From NCBI RefSeq assembly GCF_963678635.1, contig NC_087069.1:12032530-12096529 (forward strand): DNA of 64,000 nucleotides, in the 5' to 3' direction. The notes beneath the pieces are model-generated. The model worked only from the letters and a program-made list of their open reading frames with translations, was not told the DNA's origin and made no database searches. Made by a program: the position numbers and the translations under genes. This document shows positions 10,130-19,821 of the stretch, piece after piece; position 1 is the first letter of the stretch, and the number at the start of each line of letters is the position of its first letter. Source of the stretch: Symsagittifera roscoffensis. Its lineage: Eukaryota > Xenacoelomorpha > Acoela > Convolutidae.

Positions 10130-10597
10130 ATGTCATTTAAAAACCTAGGAAATAAACAAACAATCGTTTTACACAATTGTGAAATAGATAACAAAAAATA
10201 CGACCTTGTAATCACACCTCATACACAAACAGTTGGATACATTCGAACAAAACGACAAACACTAAAAAGAAAAATAATAACTAAACAAAGACAAATAACA
10301 CGAAAAAGATTTTCAAAAAATCGAAACGCATTTTCAGAATCAGAAACCAACAGTTTAGACGAACTTTACAAACTAAAAGAATCAATAGATAAAAATTGCC
10401 CACTTCACGATCAATTATATTTTTCTGACTCAGAAACAACTTCAAATTCATCAAAAAGAGGAAAAAGAAGAATAAAAAAGCAGTATAAACACAAACCAGT
10501 ACATTTATACAATTGGAATCAACCAATTCGACACATTAATAATTACATATTAACAGTCATCGAACGAAAAAATGAGCTCAACGCACACCCCAGGTGA
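10130..10597 (+). CDS. ORF1 of the retroelement, basic 155-residue protein
   Basis: First substantial ATG ORF after the leader. The middle is very rich in Lys and Arg (for example RKIITKQRQITRKRFSKNR), followed by a Ser/Asp stretch and a second basic patch. This suits a nucleic-acid-binding or nuclear protein, but I recognise no family. It is in the same frame as gag-pol (separated by stops between 10597 and 10985) and overlaps the start of ORF2 by 26 bases in another frame. At its end the sequence CCCAG/GTGAAG (10586-10596) looks like a good splice donor, so part of ORF1 might be a 5' exon of other mRNAs. It shares the element's A-rich base use. Confidence 0.55.
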   Translation: MSFKNLGNKQTIVLHNCEIDNKKYDLVITPHTQTVGYIRTKRQTLKRKIITKQRQITRKRFSKNRNAFSESETNSLDELYKLKESIDKNCPLHDQLYFSDSETTSNSSKRGKRRIKKQYKHKPVHLYNWNQPIRHINNYILTVIERKNELNAHPR

Positions 10598-11054
10598 AGA
10601 AAGTCCAGATGATGATGATATTTTCCCCTTTATAGTAGATGCAACCACTGATAGAGGACAGCATATATTTTGCAAAAATTTACTATTAAATTTATTTGAA
10701 CCCGGAATCAGTCCATGTAAAACAGAGTTCCCAGATGTAAAAATCAAAACACAAATCATAGACCACTACTTAAAAGATATATGCAACATAACACAACAGT
10801 ATGGAATCTACTCCATAGAATTCACCTCACCAAACCATAATCATAGAAAATATACAATCCAAACAGACGATCTTGATTTAGAATTTTCAAAAGTTTTTTC
10901 AGAATATATAAAAAGCATCCAATATCATAACTCACAAAGAGCAAACTCCATATTCACCAATGAAGTTTTCGCAATAATATATAGTTATATTTCGATATTA
11001 GAAAACGAAATCCCAATAACAAAGTCTCACCGACAGAAACATCTAAACATTTAA
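10572..11054 (+). CDS. ORF2 of the retroelement, acidic-start 160-residue protein
   Basis: ATG at 10572, overlapping the end of ORF1. It begins with an acidic run (EESPDDDDIFPF) and continues as an apparently folded alpha/beta protein with few low-complexity stretches. No family is recognised. Its last 70 bases overlap the open gag-pol frame (open from 10985) in the -1 relation, but I see no canonical slippery heptamer in that overlap. A possible intron from the donor at 10591 to an acceptor-like CAG ending at 11036 would remove most of ORF2 and place its ATG in phase with gag-pol. ORF2 may therefore be either an independent protein or retained intron sequence. Confidence 0.5.
   Translation: MSSTHTPGEESPDDDDIFPFIVDATTDRGQHIFCKNLLLNLFEPGISPCKTEFPDVKIKTQIIDHYLKDICNITQQYGIYSIEFTSPNHNHRKYTIQTDDLDLEFSKVFSEYIKSIQYHNSQRANSIFTNEVFAIIYSYISILENEIPITKSHRQKHLNI
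10591..10596 (+). promoter_or_regulatory. Candidate splice donor in the ORF1/ORF2 overlap
   Basis: CAG/GTGAAG matches the donor consensus well in a region poor in GT. It lies just after ORF2's ATG, where a shared leader exon for gag-pol or subgenomic messages would be expected. Unproven. Confidence 0.35.
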
Positions 11055-11161
11055 GAGTACGACATGAAATAACACTACTCTCTAGTTATTTAAACATCAT
11101 TAAAGAAAATTTCACGAAAGACGACGTTTCACAACATACAAAACACGATCTACAAAAAATT

Positions 11162-14100
11162 TTGGCATGGTTCATAATAGATTATTTCACACACAATATT
11201 GATTTAATTGCACAAGCAAGAAAAAATTTTAGACCCCAAAACTCGAACGATGATACCGCTATCACAGAACAATCAGATTATGTTTGGGACCCCGAATGGT
11301 CTCATCCCGCATTTATAAGCTTCCCACAATCAATCTCAAGTCAAGCAATAAGTACGATATCTTACATAAGAGATTATGTAAAAGTAATACCATTCACCAT
11401 TGATGCAACACCATTAAACTATAATACATTTTTACCCGATACACAAAATAATAGTTTAAACTCTACAGTCATACACAATGAAAACCTCAATGGAACTAGG
11501 AATCTTACTCAACAAGATATCCAGACACCATCACACTTCATAAATGAAGAAATTGTACACACAACAACTACACAACAAAGTATTTCACCAATACGCCCAA
11601 ATTTAACAACACCAAGAAATACAAATCCTTCACAAACACAGGTAACCTTACAATCAACCGTTAAACCTTCGGTTGCCCCTAAATATTCACATATGGATTA
11701 CCAAACATACAGACCCATGACAATACCATCAAAAACACGCAAAACATTCACTAGAAACAACTTTACAGACCATAATTATAATTATACACATCCATCAAAA
11801 ACATATAATCAACCACAAAGAAATTTTAACCAATATACAAGATCTCGAAATTGGGATAACCCAATGACCCAACCTAATTCAATAAATTTCCAAACAAATC
11901 CTCCACAGGATCACAGTGAAAATTACCCATTTTTTCAACAAAATAAAAATAAAAAACAGACATCTTATCAAATGGATTATTTATCCTCAGATGATGATTT
12001 CTTACAACCAGATATATTTGCACCAAATACTCAAGAATATCGTAGACAAGGAATACAGAAAACACGTACAAATCATAGAAATTTTTCTCCACAACCAATA
12101 GATGCACAACATCAACAACCAATTCAACAACAAAATCTAATTAATACACAATCTTTTCAACCAATTCAACAACAAAATCCAATGACTGCACACTCGTATC
12201 AACCATCACAAATGCAAAATGAAATACCACTCCCATATTATCTCCAACAACATGAAATAACAAGAAACCAACTTTCAAATTTTTCTCAAATGCCAAATGC
12301 AGCAGAATCACTACAAATGACAATGAATCCATACCTTATGGGTGGATCATCAATAACATCAAACAAACCTTTAATGGTTTTCACAGGAACAGACCCTGAA
12401 TACTCTGTAGAAGATTATTTAAATGCAGTAACAGCAAACCTGATTTTAAATATTGGACCTGAACCAATTAATACGCCACTACATCAAAACTGGATACATC
12501 GACGCACAGCGTTAATACAAACAACTCTAGATGGCGCAGCCCAAAAATGGTTTTCAGTATTGCCTATAGAAATAAAATCAAATTGGAAAAGGTTTACACA
12601 GGAATTTTCAAAAATGTTTGACTCCGAAAGAAACAAACAACAACAAAGAGTTTTATGTAATGAAATTCGCAGATTACCAAACGAAACCATCAAGCAATTA
12701 GCAGTACGAATCGAAACACTAGTTCGAAAAGCATATTCACTAAATACACACGACTATAAAAACACAAAGATGACAGAAATCTTAATGATGACCTTAACAC
12801 CACAATTAAGGAAAATAGCAATAAAAAAGAGAGCATCCCATCCTTCTTCAATTCGAGAACCCGATTTAGATTTTCGAAAACTAGTAGACAAATTAGAACA
12901 AGCAGAAATCACGATGAAACTAGAAGAAACGGAAAATCTGAAATTACAATACGTTAACAGAATTGAAACGACTCCCACTAATATTAATAATATACAGGAA
13001 TCAGAGACAGACCTCGTTGAAAAAATCACTGAAATACTCAATATTTACGAAAAGAACCCAAACTTTAAAGGCAAACCATCTTTCAAAAAATGGTGTAATT
13101 ATTGCCGACGATACGGACATAGTATTTCCGAATGTAGACAAAAACAGCAAGACAATCAAAATAAACCTCAAAAATATAAAGAACCAAATAAATCATTCTA
13201 TCAATACATGAAAAAAGATCAAAATCTACCGAACAAAACAGTCTACAGCAACAACAGTTCAGGAAAACCACTCCCGAACAATACAAATTATACAGGAAAT
13301 CAATCACCATATAACTCAAGTTATAGAGGAAGATCGCCAGAACGAAGAAACACGCATAATTCATCACAAAATCACTACAATAGACCAAATAGTCGAAATA
13401 ACTACTCCAGATCACATTCAAATACACAACGATTTGTTTCTAGATCTAATTCCCAATCAAGAAATAACTACTATCCAAGCAACCAATCACGAAATTCATC
13501 ATACAATAGGAATAGAAACTACTCCTATAATCGAAATAGAAGTTATTGTTATTCAAACAACCGAAACCAGAATTACCCGAACAATCAATCAAGGAATAAC
13601 TCATATAATAGATCGAACTATAACAGACCAAACAATAATTACCAAAACAGATCGCGAAATAATTCACAAAATCGACACTCAAGTTATAATAATCGTTATA
13701 GAAATTATTCCCAATCACCACACCGGAATAATAATAACTATAATAATTCTAATAATCGCCACAGAAGTAGTACACCTAAACATCAAAGACATATTAATCA
13801 AGTACAATCTAATCCAGAAACAACATCAGACCCTCCAGGTATTGATGACACAGTAACTGATACGTTACAACTCAATCAAATAAACTGTACATCATCAGAT
13901 TCAGAAAGTGATACAGAAAACACTCTTTCTGTCAATATGATAAAAATCGAAAATGACTATGAATCTGTCATATATGAACAACCTTTTTCATCACACATAT
14001 ATGAAAATCAATCAGAATTTCTTCAAAATTATTACACTACACCCATAAATTCCACACCAACGAAGCAAGAAACAAATGAGATTAACACTACAAATCAAAC

Positions 14101-17100
14101 CAATAAAAATATCAAAACAAAATGCTTGAATACAAACCACATTTATCAAAATATACAAAAAGAACAACCCAAAGAAAAAATTTGGACAATACCATTTCTC
14201 TTAGAAAGCCCAAGAAATAAAGAATTTCAACCACCAGACCTTGAAATAGATTTTTTAATTGATTCAGGAGCAGAATCAAACATAATAAACATCCCCACAT
14301 GGAATGAAATAAAAACTTTACACCCAAAGCTAACACCTCTTGAAACCTCCAGTAAGTTAGCAACAGCACAAGGATCAACATTGATAAACTACGGAAAAAT
14401 CCAATTATTTCTCCTCCCCACCAGAACAATGGAGCAAAGCAAAATTTTAAATAAGCCATTTAAACAAATATTCCATATCACTGACATTAAATATAATATC
14501 ATTGGAATACCATTTATTTCGAAGTATATACCAACAATTAACATACTAAATAGTAAAATATTAATCAAAGATAAATATACAAAAACAAAAGAAACATCCT
14601 TAACATTTTTTCAAAGATTAAATAAACAACCACCATTCTTTTCAAAATTCTACCCGATATTTAACCAACAAAGAAAACACTTGAAACCACTATCAGGAAA
14701 CATCTATAATTTTTCAATCAAACAAGTTCACCAATATGATAAAGAACAAAACAAACAAAAATTTTATATGTCAGATTTTGAATTCAAACCTATTCACAAA
14801 TTTTTCAAAATCACAATCTCATCCATAAAATATTTGAAAAATTCTAATTCAGATATCATTTCCTTACATGTCTATAACAACACACCTTACCAAGTAACAT
14901 TACCTTTAGGACTTTTAGGATATTGTGAAACCAACGCTACAATATCACCAATACACGAAAAAGCTTATCGCGTAAATAATATACTCCAATTACTAGATAT
15001 TTGCCAATCTACAATTCTTAATGAAGAATTATCTATAAATAATATAATAAGTAACGAAAACAGAAATACGGATTATTTCACAAAAACTCCATATTTCAAA
15101 CCTACATTCAACATAAGTACCTACACAGAGGACCAACAGAAATTTTTAACAATGTTTAATTTCCAACATTCACAAATAACACAAGACGAATTCGAAAAGT
15201 TAGCCAAACAGCTAATTAAATATTCATCAGTCTATGCAACATCAAAATTCGATGTTGGAAAAATCAGTTCATCACTACATCTCCCGTTAAAACCAGACGC
15301 AGTTTTCAAAAAACAGAGAGCAAGTAAAGTACCAATTCACTTACATGATAAAGTGAACAGATTACTCGATATTTTAGAACAATACAACATTATATCACCA
15401 GTTAATAAAGAAGAACAACCAAAAGGGAACACATTTATCAACCCCGTTATCATTCTAGCTAAAGGAGAATCATTAAAAATCGTTCTCGATGCTAGATACC
15501 TCAATTCACTTATAGATGAATCAAAATGTAATTGGCCCATTGAACCAATACAAGTTATTTTAACAAAAAATAACGGCAAATACTTTACAACCGCCGATAT
15601 GAATAGTGCATACAATCAAATGCCACTAGATGAACAATCACGACGTTTAACACAATTTGTTATCGGAAACCAACAATATGAATTCAACCGCTTATTCTAT
15701 GGAATATCCATAGGACCAGCAGCATTTTCAGCTTTTATGAGCAAAATTTTTAGACCACTAATACTCAAGAAAAACGCAATCACCTATTTAGACGATATTT
15801 TTATGCAATCACAAACAAAAGACGAGATGTTCAATGTTTTAGAAAAATATCACCAAATACTTCAGAACGAAAATCTGAAGGCCGCCCCCGATAAATCACA
15901 CTTCTTTTTGACAAGAGTTAAATTCTTAGGACATAATATAGAAAGAAAAACAATCACTCCATTGAAATCACGCATTGACGCTATTCAAAAACTTCAACCA
16001 CCAACAAATAAAAAGAAAATCCAAGAATTTCTTGGAATGTTAAACTTTTTAAGTAAATATGTTTATAAAATGCAATTATATCTACGACCATTTTATAACA
16101 TCCTTAGACAACAAAATAATTTTGAATGGAACACAGAACATCAAACACGATTTGAAGAAATAAAGAAACTTTTAACTGAACAAATTTCAAACACAATTCC
16201 AGATTCAAATCAACCATTTTATGCAATGTGCGATGCTTCGAACTTTGGCATCGGTGCAGCACTATTACAATCACATAATGGTACAAATAAAATGAACCTC
16301 ATATCAGCAAATTCTCGATTATTCACTCAAGCAGAGCTACGACTCTCAACTCTAATGAGAGAATGTACAGCCATAATATATACACTGACAGAATATGAAT
16401 TTCTGATACTTGGATCAAAACACCCCACAGTTCTATTCACAGACCATAAACCAATCATCTTTCTTTTTACACAAAAGTCTAATCCAAACCACCGAGTTTA
16501 CAGATTTCAACTAATTCTAATGAAATTTCCAAACTTACATATAGTTTGGACTGCAGGAAAAAATCTTGCATTACCAGACACCTTAAGTCGAAATACACCA
16601 CCTGAATTACTTACACGAAAAACAACAGTTGAAATACCCAAAAACATAAAATTCTACCTTGCAGAAAACGAAACATCACCCCGATTGGAATGCAAATATG
16701 CAGTAAAAACTGATATTGAACAATCACAAATAAATAGTTTACAACATTTCCCACTTTATTTAGATTGTCAAAATAATCATTATGAAGTTGATCTACTTGG
16801 AACATCAACTTTCAAACCAATCCCATATTCTCAATGGATAAAAAATAACACCCAACAAAAACGAACAAAACAACACCCGCCTAAGAAAGACCATTTTCCA
16901 CTAATTGAAAAAGAAGATTTAACTGATAAAATAAATTTATCAGGACCACAAACAAATGATTCAAAATACACAATAAATCAAGTTTTTGACCTTCACGACC
17001 CACTTGATACAATACCCTTATCTAAATTCGAAATTGAAAACATTTTTCTCCCTCCAACAGAAACGATTACAATTTCAACACTGAAACAATATCAAAATCT

Positions 17101-18799
17101 TGACCCGATAATTAGACAACTAAAATCATGGCACAAATATAAAACTAAACCTGTCAAAGCAGATTCAACCATTCTAGGAAACAAAACACTCCTCCGATAC
17201 TTTCGCAAATTTAACAACACAACAATTAACGAAAATACAGACCTTTTAGAGTATAAACTGAATGAATCTACAGTTCCCTGTCTCCCTTTAAGTATGATTC
17301 TTATAGCTTTTAATATCTCACATACACAAAATATTAAAGGACACTCCGGATCAGAAAAAACATATTCAAATTTTATACAAAACTTTTATTTCCCAAATGC
17401 ACCAATTTGGATAAAAGTACTATGCAATGACTGTATAGTATGTCAACTAAATAAACCTTACCCAAATCAAAAACAAATAGCACAAAAACAAGATTTTAAA
17501 GGACAAAGCTTGTACTTTAACAATCGTATCTCATTTGATACTAAAGGACCAATTTCACCCTCATCCGAAGGAAACTCCTACATTATGGTAATTGTTGACG
17601 CATTTACACATTATGTAGCACTTAACCCAGTACCACATTGTAACGCTTATTACGCTTACACAACACTCTATGAACACTGGATAGCAAAATTCGGACTACC
17701 AGAAATTTTAGTTACAGACAACGGTACAGAATTCATAAATAATGAAATTATCACACTATGTCATTTATATAACATCAAACACAAACCACGTACATCTCAT
17801 GCACCTTGGACAAACGGCTTAGTCGAAGGTATGAACCGTTCATTACAAGAATATCTCAGATGTATCATCAACGGAAATGATACAAAATATACCGAATGGT
17901 CAGCAGATGTAAAATTATTTCCCTTAGCGTATAATTCACAAATTACGACAACTTTAGGAATGTCACCATACGAAATGGTTTTTAACCAAAAGCCACGCAA
18001 ACCAATAATGTTTACAGCAAATTCTCATAAAAACGCACAAGGTTATTGTCAACCAAATAAAGACTCAATTTGTTATAACCTACCTTTACATACACACGAT
18101 GAAGATCATTTTCATCACCCACAAATTCTTAAACTAGCCTCCGGTACACACACCGAATGGATTCTAAATAGAGATAAAAAACACAATGAAATTTATCAAA
18201 AAATAACAAAAAAGTTATTACAAAGACAAAACATTAATGAACAAATCAATTCACGTTTTACACCAGCCTCCGAATTAAAAATTGGAACATTTGTTTTAAT
18301 ACCTAATTTTAATACTCAAAAAGGAATTTCTAAAAAATTACAACCCCTTCGAAAAGGACCATACCAAATAATTGCAAAACCCACTGATGTCACATATAAA
18401 ATTACCGACTCAAACAAAAAAGAAATCGTTCAACATCGAAACAACCTATTACCTTATTACCCAAAGGAATACGCACTCCGCGAATTAACTCAATTATATT
18501 CTTTCACAGGATTAAAAATCATTCAAAATGAACCACATCTGAAAAACACAGAACAAAATGATAACCCCACCGAAAATCAAAACACAAAACCAACCGCCAC
18601 CAAAAACAATACACAAAACCATAAAGAATCCCCAAAACAAATAAAAAATAGAAAAATGACCGAACAAATAATACCCCAAGAACAAATCGACAAATCAGAA
18701 AATAGAAAAACAACAAGACTCCGAAATCAACCACGTAAAAACTATAAAATATTCATCCCCCAATCTAAAATTTTAAAGAAAGTGGAATTTCAAAAGTAA
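11162..18799 (+). CDS. gag-pol: Gag-Pol polyprotein, Ty3/gypsy type, gag and pol in one frame
   Basis: One uninterrupted frame of about 2,545 codons, open back to 10985. The codon at 11162 is TTG; the first in-frame ATG is near 11693, so the true start is unresolved. Domains in order: Gln/Asn/Thr-rich matrix-like region; retrotransposon Gag/capsid-like domain (about 12368-12950); CCHC knuckle CX2CX4HX4C (13094-13135); a 250-residue Asn/Ser/Arg/Tyr-rich tract; protease DSGAESN (Asp at 14261); RT with FTTADMNSAY (about 15587) and YLDD (15785-15796); RNase H with DASNFG, RECTA and TDHKP; integrase HHCC (about 17317-17445) and catalytic Asp 17537, Asp 17717, Glu 17825, a DD35E spacing; then RKGPYQII, a GPY/F-like motif (about 18350), and a basic tail. 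All catalytic residues are present, so it looks functional. Confidence 0.95.
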   Translation: MAWFIIDYFTHNIDLIAQARKNFRPQNSNDDTAITEQSDYVWDPEWSHPAFISFPQSISSQAISTISYIRDYVKVIPFTIDATPLNYNTFLPDTQNNSLNSTVIHNENLNGTRNLTQQDIQTPSHFINEEIVHTTTTQQSISPIRPNLTTPRNTNPSQTQVTLQSTVKPSVAPKYSHMDYQTYRPMTIPSKTRKTFTRNNFTDHNYNYTHPSKTYNQPQRNFNQYTRSRNWDNPMTQPNSINFQTNPPQDHSENYPFFQQNKNKKQTSYQMDYLSSDDDFLQPDIFAPNTQEYRRQGIQKTRTNHRNFSPQPIDAQHQQPIQQQNLINTQSFQPIQQQNPMTAHSYQPSQMQNEIPLPYYLQQHEITRNQLSNFSQMPNAAESLQMTMNPYLMGGSSITSNKPLMVFTGTDPEYSVEDYLNAVTANLILNIGPEPINTPLHQNWIHRRTALIQTTLDGAAQKWFSVLPIEIKSNWKRFTQEFSKMFDSERNKQQQRVLCNEIRRLPNETIKQLAVRIETLVRKAYSLNTHDYKNTKMTEILMMTLTPQLRKIAIKKRASHPSSIREPDLDFRKLVDKLEQAEITMKLEETENLKLQYVNRIETTPTNINNIQESETDLVEKITEILNIYEKNPNFKGKPSFKKWCNYCRRYGHSISECRQKQQDNQNKPQKYKEPNKSFYQYMKKDQNLPNKTVYSNNSSGKPLPNNTNYTGNQSPYNSSYRGRSPERRNTHNSSQNHYNRPNSRNNYSRSHSNTQRFVSRSNSQSRNNYYPSNQSRNSSYNRNRNYSYNRNRSYCYSNNRNQNYPNNQSRNNSYNRSNYNRPNNNYQNRSRNNSQNRHSSYNNRYRNYSQSPHRNNNNYNNSNNRHRSSTPKHQRHINQVQSNPETTSDPPGIDDTVTDTLQLNQINCTSSDSESDTENTLSVNMIKIENDYESVIYEQPFSSHIYENQSEFLQNYYTTPINSTPTKQETNEINTTNQTNKNIKTKCLNTNHIYQNIQKEQPKEKIWTIPFLLESPRNKEFQPPDLEIDFLIDSGAESNIINIPTWNEIKTLHPKLTPLETSSKLATAQGSTLINYGKIQLFLLPTRTMEQSKILNKPFKQIFHITDIKYNIIGIPFISKYIPTINILNSKILIKDKYTKTKETSLTFFQRLNKQPPFFSKFYPIFNQQRKHLKPLSGNIYNFSIKQVHQYDKEQNKQKFYMSDFEFKPIHKFFKITISSIKYLKNSNSDIISLHVYNNTPYQVTLPLGLLGYCETNATISPIHEKAYRVNNILQLLDICQSTILNEELSINNIISNENRNTDYFTKTPYFKPTFNISTYTEDQQKFLTMFNFQHSQITQDEFEKLAKQLIKYSSVYATSKFDVGKISSSLHLPLKPDAVFKKQRASKVPIHLHDKVNRLLDILEQYNIISPVNKEEQPKGNTFINPVIILAKGESLKIVLDARYLNSLIDESKCNWPIEPIQVILTKNNGKYFTTADMNSAYNQMPLDEQSRRLTQFVIGNQQYEFNRLFYGISIGPAAFSAFMSKIFRPLILKKNAITYLDDIFMQSQTKDEMFNVLEKYHQILQNENLKAAPDKSHFFLTRVKFLGHNIERKTITPLKSRIDAIQKLQPPTNKKKIQEFLGMLNFLSKYVYKMQLYLRPFYNILRQQNNFEWNTEHQTRFEEIKKLLTEQISNTIPDSNQPFYAMCDASNFGIGAALLQSHNGTNKMNLISANSRLFTQAELRLSTLMRECTAIIYTLTEYEFLILGSKHPTVLFTDHKPIIFLFTQKSNPNHRVYRFQLILMKFPNLHIVWTAGKNLALPDTLSRNTPPELLTRKTTVEIPKNIKFYLAENETSPRLECKYAVKTDIEQSQINSLQHFPLYLDCQNNHYEVDLLGTSTFKPIPYSQWIKNNTQQKRTKQHPPKKDHFPLIEKEDLTDKINLSGPQTNDSKYTINQVFDLHDPLDTIPLSKFEIENIFLPPTETITISTLKQYQNLDPIIRQLKSWHKYKTKPVKADSTILGNKTLLRYFRKFNNTTINENTDLLEYKLNESTVPCLPLSMILIAFNISHTQNIKGHSGSEKTYSNFIQNFYFPNAPIWIKVLCNDCIVCQLNKPYPNQKQIAQKQDFKGQSLYFNNRISFDTKGPISPSSEGNSYIMVIVDAFTHYVALNPVPHCNAYYAYTTLYEHWIAKFGLPEILVTDNGTEFINNEIITLCHLYNIKHKPRTSHAPWTNGLVEGMNRSLQEYLRCIINGNDTKYTEWSADVKLFPLAYNSQITTTLGMSPYEMVFNQKPRKPIMFTANSHKNAQGYCQPNKDSICYNLPLHTHDEDHFHHPQILKLASGTHTEWILNRDKKHNEIYQKITKKLLQRQNINEQINSRFTPASELKIGTFVLIPNFNTQKGISKKLQPLRKGPYQIIAKPTDVTYKITDSNKKEIVQHRNNLLPYYPKEYALRELTQLYSFTGLKIIQNEPHLKNTEQNDNPTENQNTKPTATKNNTQNHKESPKQIKNRKMTEQIIPQEQIDKSENRKTTRLRNQPRKNYKIFIPQSKILKKVEFQK

Positions 18800-19397
18800 T
18801 TTTAACATTATACTTCACAATCTTGAAACCTCCGAAACATTTTTCATTTACATTTTTCAAAATAACATGCTGACAAGTACGCAATAATTCTAGTTCAAAA
18901 TAGACCAATAGGATTCATCCAATCCGTCACTTTCTCTAACTCAAACTAAGACCAATTAGACGAATCATATAGAACTCCAGGCACATCTATAACTATAACT
19001 TTACGACCTCCAGGTCAAAAATAAGCAAACCACTCCAACTTGACAACTAAAATAAATATCACCATAATACCGTACCCCTCCCTTATCTAATAACCCAAAG
19101 ATCAACAATATTTCCCCAACTCAGACCACGAATACCCCCAAAACAAATTTGTTAACTTAGCCTAAAGTAACAAAATGAACATTTCAATTAGCCTAAAGTA
19201 TAAAAATCTCACCATACCCCGGATCATTTGACAAACAAAAATAAAGAAAAAGACGACCTCCCGATCACCATGAAAATTGTCCCCAACAATTTTTTACAAA
19301 ACTCAACCCACTTGTCAAAAAACTAATAAATAATCCGACCACACTAGAAAATCGCCTCAAACAGCAAAAAATATTCGACCAAGAGATCATTTCTTAA
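18800..19397 (+). other. Non-coding spacer between gag-pol and the small hydrophobic ORFs
   Basis: No ORF of note. The sequence is C- and A-rich, with a duplicated TTAGCCTAAAGTA (about 19156 and 19189). It could hold splice acceptors or translation signals for the downstream genes, none of which I can identify with confidence. Confidence 0.5.
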
Positions 19398-19628
19398 ATG
19401 CTCTTCTCTCAATCAGTTACTCAAATACTCATAAATCTTAAACATTTTTTTACAATACTTGAAACCTTTATAATATTTCTTTTTGATATACTCGAATCTT
19501 TTCTAATAATCCTAATCATTTTTTGTAACATTTTTTTAATTTTCTACACTATTCTCGAACTATTCCTCCAACTTTCCAAAACCCTTGATTATATCCACAG
19601 GTACGATTTATACAACTTGTCTAAATGA
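19398..19628 (+). CDS. Small hydrophobic membrane protein ORF (76 residues)
   Basis: ATG ORF dominated by Ile, Leu and Phe from about residue 14 to 60, enough for one long or two short membrane spans, with a short polar C-terminus. The DNA here turns T-rich, in contrast with the A-rich remainder of the element, as expected from hydrophobic codons. The stop overlaps the next start in ATGA (19625-19628), pointing to coupled translation. Size and character recall viroporins or small hydrophobic viral proteins, but no homology is claimed. Confidence 0.45.
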   Translation: MLFSQSVTQILINLKHFFTILETFIIFLFDILESFLIILIIFCNIFLIFYTILELFLQLSKTLDYIHRYDLYNLSK

Positions 19629-19813
19629 TACGAACAATTTTCAGTAGAACTGATATTTTTTTATTGTTTGTAATTTTCATAGCATTCTTATCATCCCTCA
19701 TTTTGACCATATGTAAATGTATAAAGAAAGCAATCTTCACATTTGCCCTAGCAACAATCCTTCTAATTCTTTTTTTGGAAGAATATTATAATAAACACAA
19801 ATTTTCTCACTAA
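19625..19813 (+). CDS. Second small hydrophobic ORF (62 residues), ATGA-coupled
   Basis: Begins in the ATGA overlap with the preceding stop. It predicts two membrane segments (about residues 11-30 and 36-52) separated by a CKCIKK basic/cysteine hinge, and a short charged tail. It ends nine bases before the ATG-less frame at 19822 opens. The tandem pair suggests a duplicated or two-subunit membrane module; function unknown. Confidence 0.45.
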   Translation: MIRTIFSRTDIFLLFVIFIAFLSSLILTICKCIKKAIFTFALATILLILFLEEYYNKHKFSH

Positions 19814-19821
19814 AGTAATAA

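Noticed and set aside
10985..11054. -1 frameshift linking ORF2 to gag-pol
   Set aside because: The frames overlap in the right relation, but no XXXYYYZ heptamer is present in phase.
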